A stretch of DNA of 64,000 bases from Methanoculleus caldifontis (GCF_032842345.1 NZ_WBKO01000002.1:206208-270207), one strand, 5' to 3'; positions 9,354 through 18,834 are shown, counted from the first letter of the stretch. Program-made: numbers and translations. Notes: generated from the letters alone by a model not told the origin.

Positions 9354-10298
9354 ATGGCTGAAGAGATCTACGCATTCAGCAGGCTCGAGGAGACGTTCAG
9401 TCGCACGAAAAGCCTGCTCTGGCCCCCGAACCGGGGGATATGGCTCCGCCTGGCCGTGATCGCGCTCTTTGTGGGAGGTGGAGCAAGCTTCCCGAACTTC
9501 TCCCAGTACAACTTCGGGGGAGGCGACCTCCCGCCCGGCATGGATGGGTCCTTCTCCGGGATAATGCCGCTGATCGCAGCGTTCGTCATCGTCGTGCTGG
9601 GGCTCGCCCTCCTCTGGATGCTCGTCGGCGCGGCGATGCAGTTCGTCTTCGTCGATATGCTCTCGACGGGGGAGATCCGTATCAGGCGCTTCTTTGGTGA
9701 GCGGTTTGGAAAAGGCGTCCGGCTCTTCCTCTTCCAGTTCGTCTTCATGCTGGCCCTGATCATCGGCGTCGCAGCGCTCGCCTTCGCGCTCTTCGGACTG
9801 GCGGGGGCAGGATCCCGCTTCGGGGTATCGGCCCTCGTGCTTCTGCTCATCCCGGCCCTCCTGATCGTCGCCCTCCTCGTCGGGGTCGTCTTCCTCCTGA
9901 CCATCGACTTCGTCGTCCCCATCATGATCCGCGAGGATTGCGGCGTCATCGAGGGATGGAGGCGGCTCATCGGGGTGATGTCGGGCAACCTCTGGCAGAC
10001 CGCTGCCTACGTCGTCGTGAAGTTCGTGCTGGGCCTCATCGCCGCGCTCGTGCAGGCGGTCCTGGTCATCCTCGCCATGCTGGTCGTCGCGATACCGTTC
10101 GTGCTCGTGGGGATCGTGCTCCTCGCCGTTCTCCAGGCTGCAAACTACGCACTGCTCCTTCTCCTGCTCATACCCTACCTCATCATCGTCATCCCGGTCG
10201 GGCTCCTGATCGCGGTGCCGTTCGTCACGTTCTTCCGTTACTACGGGTTGCTGGTGCTCGCGGGGCTCGCCCCGGAGTACCGCCTCCTCCCGGAGTAA
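9354..10298 (+). CDS. Polytopic membrane protein of unknown function
   Basis: The 314-residue product starts with a short amphipathic cytoplasmic segment, followed by about six long hydrophobic stretches interrupted by polar loops (one near Gly-Glu-Ile-Arg-Ile-Arg-Arg-Phe-Phe-Gly-Glu). It resembles in style the 'glycerophosphodiester phosphodiesterase membrane domain-like' or DUF4013-type archaeal membrane proteins, but I see no catalytic motif. The ATG at 9354 is chosen over 9273 because it follows a TTTTAA element at a normal distance and begins Met-Ala-Glu-Glu. It is separated from the PrsW-like gene by about 80 bases. Confidence 0.75.
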   Translation: MAEEIYAFSRLEETFSRTKSLLWPPNRGIWLRLAVIALFVGGGASFPNFSQYNFGGGDLPPGMDGSFSGIMPLIAAFVIVVLGLALLWMLVGAAMQFVFVDMLSTGEIRIRRFFGERFGKGVRLFLFQFVFMLALIIGVAALAFALFGLAGAGSRFGVSALVLLLIPALLIVALLVGVVFLLTIDFVVPIMIREDCGVIEGWRRLIGVMSGNLWQTAAYVVVKFVLGLIAALVQAVLVILAMLVVAIPFVLVGIVLLAVLQAANYALLLLLLIPYLIIVIPVGLLIAVPFVTFFRYYGLLVLAGLAPEYRLLPE

Positions 10299-10375
10299 CT
10301 CATTTTTTGTCCGGATCGCGGGCACGAAACGGGGGAGAGAAAGGCTCATCCCTCATGGCACCATGAACCCCCGTC

Positions 10376-11068
10376 ATGGTCGAGATCGAGCCGCTGGTGA
10401 TCCTTGCCCTGGCGCTGGGGCCGGGAGTCTTCTGGGCGTGGTATTTTTACAGCAGGGACAAATACCAGCCAGAACCGGCAGCACTGATTGTCAAACTCTT
10501 CCTGCTCGGTGTTCTCGTCACGTTCCCGGTGGCCTTCGTCGAGGGGTTCTTCGGCCTCTTCATCGCGTCGTCGCTGATTATGGGTGCCGTCGTCGCGCCC
10601 GTCGTCGAGGAGTACGGCAAGTACTGGGTCGTGCGCCGGTTCGCCTACCGCGACACCGAGTTCGACGAGCCGATGGACGGGATCGTCTACGCCACCGCCG
10701 CTGCCCTCGGGCTCGCGTCGCTTGAGAACGTCCTCTATGTCTTTGCGGCATACGTGACGTCGCCGGCGCTGGCTCTCAGCACGATCGCCGTCCGGGCGGT
10801 CTTCTCGGTCCCGGGACACGCGCTCTTTGCGAGCGTATGGGGCTACGCCCTCGGCCGGGCGAAGTTCATGGCCGCCGACCAGCGGCCCGGCATCGTCTTT
10901 CGGGGGCTCGTCCTCGGCATCGCACTGCACGGCATCTTCAACTTCCTGCTGATGACGGCTGATATCTTCGCCTATACCCTCGCCATCTTCATCCTGGTCC
11001 TGATCCCGGGGCTCTGGATACTTGCTCACCGCAACATTGCGAAGGCGCTCCGCTATGGACGTGGGTAG
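10376..11068 (+). CDS. PrsW-family intramembrane glutamic/metallo-protease
   Basis: The 230-residue multi-pass membrane protein carries all PrsW motifs: Glu78-Glu79-Tyr-Gly-Lys (EExxK), Ser-Leu-Glu117-Asn, His148 in Pro-Gly-His-Ala-Leu-Phe, and His185 in Leu-His-Gly-Ile-Phe-Asn. The family performs site-1 cleavage of anti-sigma factors in Bacillus. Archaea lack such sigma factors, so the substrate here is unknown. It lies behind another membrane protein and ahead of a tRNA gene. Confidence 0.88.
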   Translation: MVEIEPLVILALALGPGVFWAWYFYSRDKYQPEPAALIVKLFLLGVLVTFPVAFVEGFFGLFIASSLIMGAVVAPVVEEYGKYWVVRRFAYRDTEFDEPMDGIVYATAAALGLASLENVLYVFAAYVTSPALALSTIAVRAVFSVPGHALFASVWGYALGRAKFMAADQRPGIVFRGLVLGIALHGIFNFLLMTADIFAYTLAIFILVLIPGLWILAHRNIAKALRYGRG

Positions 11069-11182
11069 GTGCGCGGTGGCGGCGCGGTCGACGTCCCAAA
11101 GACGGTCCAGAGTGCCGGGATCCGGCCCGATTGCGGGAAACAACCCCCGACGGCACCACCGACCCCCACCAGGCATCCGACA

Positions 11183-11193
11183 CATTTATTAAC
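11183..11193 (+). promoter_or_regulatory. TATA-like box upstream of tRNA-Gly
   Basis: The segment catttattaac lies about 50 bases before the mature tRNA 5' end. Transcription starting about 25 bases downstream would give a 5' leader of about 30 bases for RNase P to remove. Confidence 0.5.
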
Positions 11194-11240
11194 CAGCGAG
11201 TACCACGTTGTAAGGCACACAGGTGCGAGAGCACACGAGT

Positions 11241-11312
11241 GCGCCGATAGTGTAGTGGTTATCACTAGGCGTTGCCAACGCCTAAACCCGGGTTCGAGTC
11301 CCGGTCGGCGCA
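11241..11312 (+). tRNA. tRNA-Gly, anticodon GCC
   Basis: The 72-base cloverleaf is complete: acceptor stem GCGCCGA paired with TCGGCGC, D-arm GTG...CAC, anticodon stem AGGCG/CGCCT with loop TTGCCAA (anticodon GCC at 11274-11276), T-stem CCGGG/CCCGG with loop TTCGAGT, and discriminator A at 11312. No CCA is encoded and no intron interrupts the loop. It decodes GGC and GGU. Confidence 0.97.
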
Positions 11313-11650
11313 TCCTAAACCTGCGTTCAACTTCTCCTTCTACAACCCCTTCCTCCGAGCGGAGCGTCATTGTCCCGAGCGCACGCAAAAACCACTGCAA
11401 CTGTTCCAGGAGACCGGGGAGGCCGTATCCCTGCAGGTGCCGGGACGGGTCTCTCCGCCAGAGCCCCGGAATGTAAATCTGCAGTATCTCTGCGTCAAAC
11501 AAGATTCATGGGACAAACCGTTCTTATCAAATAGTGGCGAACGCACTATCCTTAGAGACAGAAGGGCCGCCTCCAGGATGGGTACTCCGTCCCGCGAGAA
11601 TGTGGCGGTAAATCCGACCGCACAGGGCGTGCAACGGCAGAGGGTGTCAG
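11313..11650. other. Intergenic region between tRNA-Gly and the TPR gene
   Basis: There is no gene here. The only visible structure is a perfect inverted repeat, ATAGTG-7-CACTAT, at 11531-11549 in front of the TPR gene, which could be an operator or part of its 5' leader. A Shine-Dalgarno-like gagggtg lies just before the TPR start codon. Confidence 0.5.
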
Positions 11651-14600
11651 ATGGATTTCTTCGGTAATATTCTGGGCCAGGGGAAGAACGCGAATCCCTC
11701 CGTAAAACAGGGGCTCTCCCAGTTTGAGGCCGGGAACTACAATGAAGCGGTAAAGAGTTTCGAGAAGGCGCTCAAGATCGAGCCTGAGAACGGCCCGGTC
11801 AGGCTGGCCATGGGCCAGGCTCTCGCCTGTCTCGGCAGGGACGATGAGGCTGCAGGGTGGCTGAGGAAGGCTCTTGAGTCGTCTCCCGACGACGCCGGAG
11901 CCATACGGACACTGGGGCACGTCCTTACAAGGACCGGCGACTACGAGGAAGCGGCCGGATGCTTCGCGAAGCTCGCGGAAGGGAAGCCTGCGAACACGGA
12001 TGCCCGGTACTGGCAGGGGGAGATGCTCGAGCGGCTCGGCCGGTACGCAGAGGCGGCAGAGGTCTATGCCCGGGCGCTCGACGCGAACCCGGAGGATGCC
12101 GTCCTCCGTGAGAGACTGGGGAAGATGTTTGAGCGGACCGGCGACTTCCGGGAAGCGGCCGCCTGTTTTGAGCGGGTTCTCAGGACGGACCCCGGCAGAA
12201 CAGCCCTGCTCGCAAGGAAAGGGACCGCCCTCTTAAACCTGGGGGACCTCCCCGGTGCCGTCGAGGCATTCGACCGGGTGCTCGAGAGAGAGCCCCGCAA
12301 CCCCGACGCGCTCTACGGGAAAGCCCGCGCGTTCGAAAGCCTCGGCCGGTTCCAGGATGCCGCCGGCTGCTACGCAACGATCGCCTCCGCGGAGCAGGGG
12401 AATGTTCATGCCTGGTACCACCGCGGCTCGCTTCTCCTCCAGGCAGGGAACTATAAAGAGGCGATGGAATGTTTCGAGAAGGTCGCCCTCACCGACCCCG
12501 ACCACATCCCGGTGCGCTACTCCATGGGTCTCGTCTACGACACGCTCGGCAGTTACGATCGGGCGGTCAAGAGCTTCGATCACGTCTTAAAGCATGACCA
12601 GAACAGGATCCAGGTCTGGTATGCCCGCGGCATGGCGCTCTTCCGCCTCGGCCGGTACGCTGAAGCGGTCCGGTCCTTCGACCGGGTGCTCGAGAACCGG
12701 GCGATGGGCGGGATGAAGTGGATCGGGAGCGGCAGCGACCTTGCCCTCTTCGAGAGAGACGGCGCGGACGCTCTCCAGAAGCCGAAGTCGCAGAACCTCG
12801 ATACCCGCAGCGAGACCATCCTGAACTGCCGGGGGGCTGCCCTGCTCTTCCTCGGCAGGTACGCCGAGGCCCAGGAGAACTTCAAGCAGGTTCTCGAGGC
12901 CGAGCCCGGAAACATCCTCACGCTGCAGCAGAACGCTGCCGCACTCGTCCACCTCGGCAGGTATGACGAGGCCGACCGGTGCCTGGATACTGTTCTCGAG
13001 AGAGAACCCCATAACGCTGCTGCCCGTCTGATGAAGGCCGACGTCCTGATGAATCTCGGCAGGTACGACGACGCGCTTGCTCACCTCGAACGGGTCCCTG
13101 CCGCCGGCGAGGACGACCTCCACCTCCTGCAGAGGAAGGCCGAAGCCCTGATGCACCTCTCCCGGTACGCAGAGGCAGCAGAGACGTTCGCCGCCCTCCT
13201 GCGGGCCAACCCGGGAGACACCGCCGCAGAGAAGAGCAGAGGAGACGCGCTGATGCATCTCGGACGCTACGAGGAGGCTCTCTCCTGCTTCGACCGGGCG
13301 CTTCAGGGGAACCCGGCCGACCGGGTCTCCCTGCTCGGCAGGAGCGCGGCGCTCGAACGCCTCGGACGTTACGCCGAAGCGCTCGAATCGGTCGACCGCG
13401 CGATGCGGGCAAATCCCGGGGAGACCGGAACGCTCGTCCGGAAGGCACGGCTTCTCGAGGCCGTCGGGCGCTATGCCGAAGCCGCCGACTGCTACCAGAC
13501 GCTGCTTGCAGCCAATCCGGGGGCCGGGGGGAACCTGCTGAACCTCGGGGCCGTCCTTGCCACGCTCGGCAGATACGGAGAGGCCGCCGACCGGTTCGGG
13601 AAGGCTATCGAGACCGCTCCAGAAGACCTCTTCGCATGGTATAACAGGGGCAGGGCTCTCGAGCGGATGGGGCAGTACGCAGATGCGGCGGAGTGCTATG
13701 CGAAAGTGACCAGGGGACGGCCGGGAGATACCGGCGCCTGGTTTGCGCTCGCTGTCGCTCTCGCGCGTCTCGGCAGGCACCAGGAGGCGATCGAGTGCTG
13801 CGACCTGGTGCTCGCCGCCGACGGCTCGAATACGCGGGTGGCAAAGATCCGGGCGGATATGCTGGAGGCCGTCGGCAGGCACGCGGAGGCGGCAGAGGCA
13901 TACGAGCACTACCTGGAGACCTCTCCCGGCGACCGCGACGCGCGGATGGCGTTCGGGATGACGCTTGAGCGGGCCGGGAAGTTCGGGGACGCGATCAAGC
14001 AGTATGCGATGGTGCTCGAGCGCGACGAGCGCGACGTGGAGGCCTGGTATACCCTCGAGAGCGCTCTCCTGCACATGGGGCGGTACGAGGAGGCGCTGGA
14101 GTGCTCGAACGGCATCATCGAGGCCAGCCCGGAGAGCCGGGCCGCCTGGCAGCGGCGCGGGGAGATCTTCATGTGGCTCGGCCGGTACGCCGACGCGGTG
14201 GAGTGCTTTGAGAAGGTGATCCGGGCCGATCCGGCCGACACCCTCACCCTGCGGAGGCTTGGAGAGGCCCACGAGAAGGCCGGCAGGTACCAGGACGCCC
14301 TTGCGGCCTATACCCGGGTGCTGGACAAGGAGCCGACCAGCATAGAGACCCTTCACGCCCGTTCGTCGGCCCTTCTCCGCCTCGGCCGCTACGACGAAGC
14401 GGTCAGGTCGATCGATAAGATCATTGTCCTCCAGGCGGACAACCCCGCGGCGCTCTTTATGAGGGGGGCGGTGCTCGAGAAGGCGGGCCGATACGGCGAC
14501 GCCCTGGTCAGCTACGAGAAAGCGCTCTCGGTCGCGCCGAAGAATGCGGCGATCTGGAACGCCACCGGGGTGCTCATGGATACCCTCGGACGGCATGCCG

Positions 14601-14854
14601 ACGCCGTCAAGGCCTTCGACTCGGCGATCGGGCTCGGCGATGGGGATGCCCATGCCTGGCTCTGCAAGGGGATCGCCCTCGGCCACCTGGGCAAACACGA
14701 CCAGGCGGCGACCTGCTTTGAGAAGGTCCTTGAGAAGGAGCCCCGCCATGCGCGGGCGTGGTACCTGAAAGGAAGAGCGCTTGACCGGCAGGGCCGGTTC
14801 GCCGACGCGGTGGAGTGCTTCCGGAAGGCGCTCGACAGCGAGGGGGAGAGATGA
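11651..14854 (+). CDS. Giant tetratricopeptide-repeat protein
   Basis: The 1067-residue soluble protein is almost entirely TPR: about thirty 34-residue units with the consensus Leu-Gly-Arg-Tyr-x-Glu-Ala at the first helix and Ala-Leu-Glu-x-x-Pro at the second. One irregular insertion around residues 350-390 (Met-Lys-Trp-Ile-Gly-Ser-Gly-Ser) interrupts the register. It has no signal peptide or catalytic domain, so it is probably a protein-binding scaffold. The stop overlaps the ATG of the FKBP lipoprotein (ATGA), so the two are translationally coupled. The partner is unknown. Confidence 0.9.
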   Translation: MDFFGNILGQGKNANPSVKQGLSQFEAGNYNEAVKSFEKALKIEPENGPVRLAMGQALACLGRDDEAAGWLRKALESSPDDAGAIRTLGHVLTRTGDYEEAAGCFAKLAEGKPANTDARYWQGEMLERLGRYAEAAEVYARALDANPEDAVLRERLGKMFERTGDFREAAACFERVLRTDPGRTALLARKGTALLNLGDLPGAVEAFDRVLEREPRNPDALYGKARAFESLGRFQDAAGCYATIASAEQGNVHAWYHRGSLLLQAGNYKEAMECFEKVALTDPDHIPVRYSMGLVYDTLGSYDRAVKSFDHVLKHDQNRIQVWYARGMALFRLGRYAEAVRSFDRVLENRAMGGMKWIGSGSDLALFERDGADALQKPKSQNLDTRSETILNCRGAALLFLGRYAEAQENFKQVLEAEPGNILTLQQNAAALVHLGRYDEADRCLDTVLEREPHNAAARLMKADVLMNLGRYDDALAHLERVPAAGEDDLHLLQRKAEALMHLSRYAEAAETFAALLRANPGDTAAEKSRGDALMHLGRYEEALSCFDRALQGNPADRVSLLGRSAALERLGRYAEALESVDRAMRANPGETGTLVRKARLLEAVGRYAEAADCYQTLLAANPGAGGNLLNLGAVLATLGRYGEAADRFGKAIETAPEDLFAWYNRGRALERMGQYADAAECYAKVTRGRPGDTGAWFALAVALARLGRHQEAIECCDLVLAADGSNTRVAKIRADMLEAVGRHAEAAEAYEHYLETSPGDRDARMAFGMTLERAGKFGDAIKQYAMVLERDERDVEAWYTLESALLHMGRYEEALECSNGIIEASPESRAAWQRRGEIFMWLGRYADAVECFEKVIRADPADTLTLRRLGEAHEKAGRYQDALAAYTRVLDKEPTSIETLHARSSALLRLGRYDEAVRSIDKIIVLQADNPAALFMRGAVLEKAGRYGDALVSYEKALSVAPKNAAIWNATGVLMDTLGRHADAVKAFDSAIGLGDGDAHAWLCKGIALGHLGKHDQAATCFEKVLEKEPRHARAWYLKGRALDRQGRFADAVECFRKALDSEGER

Positions 14855-15363
14855 GAAGGGCTTACGGACTCCTCCTCGCGGGCATCCTCGCTCTCCTTGT
14901 CGCCGGTTCGGGCTGCACCGCAAGCGACGATGCCGCAGTTGTCAAGACCGGAGACAGGGTGAAGGTCCACTATACCGGCACCCTCGCGAACGGAACGGTC
15001 TTTGACAGTTCCGATGGAGGCGAGCCGCTCAGGTTCACCGTCGGCACCCGTGCGGTGATCGTCGGATTCGATGAGGGCGTCGTCGGGATGCGTGTCGGGG
15101 AGACGAAGACCCTCCATATCCCCGTCGACCGGGCCTACGGGCCTCACCGTGAGGATCTCGTCTTTGCCATCGACTCTGCCGGCGTTCCCGACAGCGAGAG
15201 CCTGGCTGTCGGGCAGCAGGTCTGGATGACCCTGGCGGACGGACGGGTTCTGCCCGCGACGGTCGCTGCAGTCTCGGCCGATACGATCACGGTCGACATG
15301 AACCATCGCCTTGCCGGTGAAGACCTCACGTTCACCGTCACTCTCGTCGAGATCGAGGAATAA
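14851..15363 (+). CDS. FKBP-type peptidyl-prolyl isomerase, predicted lipoprotein
   Basis: The 170-residue protein starts with a signal peptide ending in Val-Ala-Gly-Ser-Gly-Cys (lipobox-like, Cys21). It continues with an FKBP domain: Val-His-Tyr-Thr-Gly-Thr-Leu, Phe-Asp-Ser-Ser, Val-Ile-Val-Gly-Phe-Asp-Glu-Gly, and Tyr-Gly-Pro. The middle has a SlyD-like insert-in-flap domain. It should act outside the cell membrane as a prolyl isomerase/chaperone. The start ATG is inside the TPR stop codon. Its stop abuts the stop of the convergent CNNM gene with no spacing. Confidence 0.9.
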   Translation: MRRAYGLLLAGILALLVAGSGCTASDDAAVVKTGDRVKVHYTGTLANGTVFDSSDGGEPLRFTVGTRAVIVGFDEGVVGMRVGETKTLHIPVDRAYGPHREDLVFAIDSAGVPDSESLAVGQQVWMTLADGRVLPATVAAVSADTITVDMNHRLAGEDLTFTVTLVEIEE

Positions 15364-16680
15364 TCACTCTATTTTTGCTTCGTTCCCGGCTATCGGGACG
15401 ACGAGAACCTTATCGACCCGATAGCCGTCCATATCAAGGACCTCAAACCGCAACCCGTTCCAGACGAACCGGTCTCCGGTAACCGGCGCCCGCTCGAGGT
15501 ACATCATCACGAACCCGCCGATCGTCTGATAGTACCCCCGCCCCTCGCCGGGGAGAGAGGCCACCTCGATGAGGTCGTGAAACTCGTCGATCGGGAGCAT
15601 CCCGTCGAGAAGCCACGACCCGTCCTCACGGCGGACCGCCGGCCCCTCGGGGGGGTGCCCGGCCGATGGGATGCCCCCGACGATCGCCTCCATGATGTCG
15701 TGGACCGTGACCAGCCCCTGGATGCTCCCGTACTCGTCGGTGACAAGGGCAATCCGCGCCCCGGAGGTCTTGAACTCGTCGAGGACCGAGAGCGCGGGGA
15801 CGCTCTCGGGCACGAAGAGGGCTGGTTCGACTGCTTTTGCAAGGTCCGGCGTCTCGCCCGAGATCATCCGTGCCCAGAGGTTGCGGACCGAGACGATGCC
15901 GAGCAGGTTGTCCAGGTGCTCGCGGTAGGCCGGAAAGTAGACGTGCCCTGACTCCACCATCTTCTGCCAGTTCTCCGCAGGAGGGTCCTCCACGTCCACG
16001 GCCACGATGTCCGGTCGCGGGGTCATCAGCACGTTGACCCGCCGGTCGGCGAGGCGGAAGACGCTCTCCACCATATCCTGCTCGGCCTCATGGAAGACGC
16101 CCGCCTGGGTGGCCTGCCCGAGGAGGACCCTGACGTCCTCCTCGGTGACTTCGGGTTCCGAGGGCGTACGCACACCGAGCACCCTGAGAACCACTTCCGT
16201 CGAGAAGCTCAGCAGCCGGACGAGGGGTGCGGCGGCCAGGGAGAGAAGCCGTATCGGGCGGGCGACCAGGGACGCGATCTGTTCGGCGTTGTTCATGGCC
16301 ACCCGCTTCGGCACCAGTTCCCCGATGATGAGTGTCAGGTAGGTGATGGCGGCGACGACGGTTGCGATGGCAAGCGGGCTGCTGTAGGGGGCAACCAGAG
16401 GGATGCCGGCGAATACCTCTGCGAGCGGTCCCGCGAGCGTCGCCCCGCCGAAGGCCCCGGCCAGGATCCCGATGACGGTGATGCCGATCTGGATCGTGGA
16501 GAGGAACTGCGTCGGGTCCCGGGCAAGTTCGAGGGCGGCCGCAGCCCCGGCGTCGCCGGCCATTGCCCGCTTCTGCAGACGTACTGCTCTTGAAGAGACT
16601 ATCGCGAACTCAGTCATCGCGAAGAAACCGTTTGCAAGGATCAGCAGGACGATGATCAGGATGTCGGTGACCGGCGGCAT
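15364..16680 (-). CDS. CNNM/CorC (hemolysin C) family transporter-type protein
   Basis: The 438-residue protein has a DUF21 membrane domain (about 1-190, three or four helices starting Ile-Leu-Ala-Asn-Gly-Phe-Phe-Ala), then a pair of CBS domains (about 205-325) and a C-terminal CorC_HlyC domain (about 345-430). Members are linked to Mg2+ or Co2+ efflux and Na+ coupling. The CBS pair probably binds ATP. It stands alone on the minus strand. A TATA-like catatttaag lies about 25-35 bases before the ATG. Confidence 0.9.
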   Translation of the reverse strand: MPPVTDILIIVLLILANGFFAMTEFAIVSSRAVRLQKRAMAGDAGAAAALELARDPTQFLSTIQIGITVIGILAGAFGGATLAGPLAEVFAGIPLVAPYSSPLAIATVVAAITYLTLIIGELVPKRVAMNNAEQIASLVARPIRLLSLAAAPLVRLLSFSTEVVLRVLGVRTPSEPEVTEEDVRVLLGQATQAGVFHEAEQDMVESVFRLADRRVNVLMTPRPDIVAVDVEDPPAENWQKMVESGHVYFPAYREHLDNLLGIVSVRNLWARMISGETPDLAKAVEPALFVPESVPALSVLDEFKTSGARIALVTDEYGSIQGLVTVHDIMEAIVGGIPSAGHPPEGPAVRREDGSWLLDGMLPIDEFHDLIEVASLPGEGRGYYQTIGGFVMMYLERAPVTGDRFVWNGLRFEVLDMDGYRVDKVLVVPIAGNEAKIE

Positions 16681-16808
16681 CGCACACCCCTTGCGGGCGG
16701 GAGTCTTAAATATGGGGTCTCCTCTGCCGGGACATCCGCGAAGCTCTCGGGACCCCGTCTCAGCTGCGGCGGGATATATTTATGGCCGCCGGATCCGGAG
16801 TATCCCCG

Positions 16809-17303
16809 ATGGTCGAGATCGGTGAGCGAGCTCCGGACTTCTCCATACCGGACCAGAACGGTAACACTGTCCGGTTGTCGGCATTCTCAGGAAAGCGGGT
16901 CGTCCTCTCGTTTCACCCGCTGGCCTGGACCAGCGTCTGCGCCCGGCAGATGATGGCGCTCGAGGCGAATAGAGAGGCGTTTTCTTCCCTCAACGCCGTC
17001 GCCCTCGGTATCAGTGTGGACTCCGTCCCCTGCAAACGGGCCTGGGCCGGGAGCCTCGGCATCGGGGAGACCCGGCTTCTCGCGGACTTCTGGCCGCATG
17101 GCGGCGTGGCGCAGATGTACGAGGTCTTCGACGGCGTGAAAGGCTACTCCCGGCGGGCGAACGTCGTTATCGACGAGTTCCGGCACGTCATCTTCACGAG
17201 GGAGTATCCGGCAGCGACGGTTCCCGACCTGCAGGATCTCCTGGACCTTCTCCAGGCACAGGAGGCGAGCAGGCGGGAAGAGGAGCAGGCCCCAATCATA
17301 TGA
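16809..17303 (+). CDS. Peroxiredoxin (AhpC/TSA family)
   Basis: The 164-residue thioredoxin-fold peroxidase has the active-site motif Pro-Leu-Ala-Trp-Thr-Ser-Val-Cys44, matching Pro-x-x-x-Thr-x-x-Cys. A second cysteine at Cys75 (Ser-Val-Pro-Cys) might serve as the resolving residue, but its position is unusual. It reduces peroxides, useful to a strict anaerobe under oxygen stress. The ATG at 16809 is preferred (Val-Glu-Ile-Gly-Glu-Arg-Ala-Pro-Asp-Phe is the family start). A TATA-like gatatattta lies about 30 bases upstream. Confidence 0.92.
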   Translation: MVEIGERAPDFSIPDQNGNTVRLSAFSGKRVVLSFHPLAWTSVCARQMMALEANREAFSSLNAVALGISVDSVPCKRAWAGSLGIGETRLLADFWPHGGVAQMYEVFDGVKGYSRRANVVIDEFRHVIFTREYPAATVPDLQDLLDLLQAQEASRREEEQAPII

Positions 17304-17321
17304 TCCCCGCTCCGGTCCCGC

Positions 17322-18623
17322 TCATCCTGCAGAGAGGAGGATGTTGCCTGCCAGCGTGATCAGGAGGACGGCCGGAACGCCGTAGCGGATGAGCGCCATG
17401 TACGCGCTCTGCCGCCACCCGCATCCGCCAATCTCTGCGCAGATCCGCGCGGGGCTCATGAACCATCCGCCGACGATGGAGATGATCAGCGCTGCGGCGA
17501 TGAGGCCGATCGTCCCGAAGACGTAATCGGCGAGGTCGAGGAACGGGAGCCCGAAGACCGAGAGCCCCAGAGCTGTGTAACTGAGAGCCGACGGAAGCCC
17601 GAAGAGCATGATTGCGGCAAAGACGAGGAGCGTCGCACGCCGTCTCGGGTAGTCGTAGGAATCCATCAGCGCCGCCACGGGGACCTCGAGCATGGAGACC
17701 GCGGAGGTGATGGCTGCTGCAAAGAGCATGAGGAAGAAGAGCGCTCCGAGCACCATGCCGAACCGGATCTGCGCAAAAGCGGAAGGGAGGGTGACGAACG
17801 CGAGGTTCACCCCGGCCGCGGGGTCGAGGCCCGAGGCGAAGACGAGGGGAAAGATCATGAGCCCGGCAAGGGCCGCGATCAGTATATCGGCGACGGCGAT
17901 GGTGGCCGAGCTCCGGAAGAGGGATTCACCCCGAAGGTAACTCCCGAACGTGAGCAGGATTCCCATGCCGACGGAGAGCGAGAAGAACGCCTGCCCGAAC
18001 GCCGCGATCCAGACGCCCGGATCGGTCAGTCTGGAGAAGTCCGGGGAGAGGTAGAACTCGAGCCCCTCGGCCGCCCCGGGCTGGGTGAGGGAGAAGACCA
18101 CGAGGAAGAGAAGGATCGCGATGAGGACCGGGATGAGGTACCGGGAGGCCCTCTCGATCCCTTTCCGGACCCCGGAGCGCACGGTCACGAAGACGGCGAG
18201 TCCCGAGAGGAGGAAGAAGATGAGCGGGAGGTAGGAGTCGGTGAACGCGTCGAACGCCATCGGCTGCCCGAAGAGAAAGGAGAGCGCGTAGGCGAGCACC
18301 CAGCCAGTGATCACCAGGTAGTAGCCGAGGATCAGGCTGACGATGGCGACGATGATGAGGCCTGCAAATGCAAAACGCTGTTGTATCGACCGGAAGGCGG
18401 AGACCACGGACTTCCCCGTGGAACGGCCGATGGAGAGTTCGAGCATCATCAGGGGGATCCCGAAGAGGAGGACGGAGATCAGGTACGGGACCAGAAACGC
18501 CCCGCCCCCGTTGGCTCCCACGATGTAAGGGAACCGCCATACATTCCCTATCCCTACGGCCGAGCCGATGCTTGCGAGAATGAACCCCAGGGTCGACGAC
18601 CACTGCTCTCTATCCTGAACCAT
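17322..18623 (-). CDS. Sodium:neurotransmitter-symporter-family transporter (SNF)
   Basis: The 433-residue protein has about eleven membrane helices. It opens with the SNF signature Ser-Ala-Val-Gly-Ile-Gly-Asn-Val-Trp-Arg-Phe-Pro-Tyr in helix 1, with the Asn-Gly-Gly-Gly-Ala-Phe motif following. Prokaryotic members (LeuT/MhsT type) import amino acids or related solutes with Na+. The substrate cannot be read from the sequence. It converges on the peroxiredoxin gene with an 18-base gap. Confidence 0.93.
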   Translation of the reverse strand: MVQDREQWSSTLGFILASIGSAVGIGNVWRFPYIVGANGGGAFLVPYLISVLLFGIPLMMLELSIGRSTGKSVVSAFRSIQQRFAFAGLIIVAIVSLILGYYLVITGWVLAYALSFLFGQPMAFDAFTDSYLPLIFFLLSGLAVFVTVRSGVRKGIERASRYLIPVLIAILLFLVVFSLTQPGAAEGLEFYLSPDFSRLTDPGVWIAAFGQAFFSLSVGMGILLTFGSYLRGESLFRSSATIAVADILIAALAGLMIFPLVFASGLDPAAGVNLAFVTLPSAFAQIRFGMVLGALFFLMLFAAAITSAVSMLEVPVAALMDSYDYPRRRATLLVFAAIMLFGLPSALSYTALGLSVFGLPFLDLADYVFGTIGLIAAALIISIVGGWFMSPARICAEIGGCGWRQSAYMALIRYGVPAVLLITLAGNILLSAG

Positions 18624-18834
18624 CCGGAACCGGCCTCCGATCGACAGATGGGAGGCCGCCTTTATAAAATGCGTGTCCGCCCGGCCGGAACCGTCCCATC
18701 TTCCATGCTGCCGGCATCCTGCCGGGGCCGGGGGCAGCCTGTGCCGCCTTCCGCGACCGGTGCGCTTTAGTACCGGTGCTCCCCATACATCCGCGGTTGG
18801 AGCAGCATGAGCGCCGGTTGCCGGAACGATCCCG

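Noticed and set aside
12587-14923. 778-codon minus-strand frame opposite the TPR gene
   Set aside because: It is the antisense shadow of a periodic high-GC gene; the periodicity comes from the TPR repeats on the plus strand.
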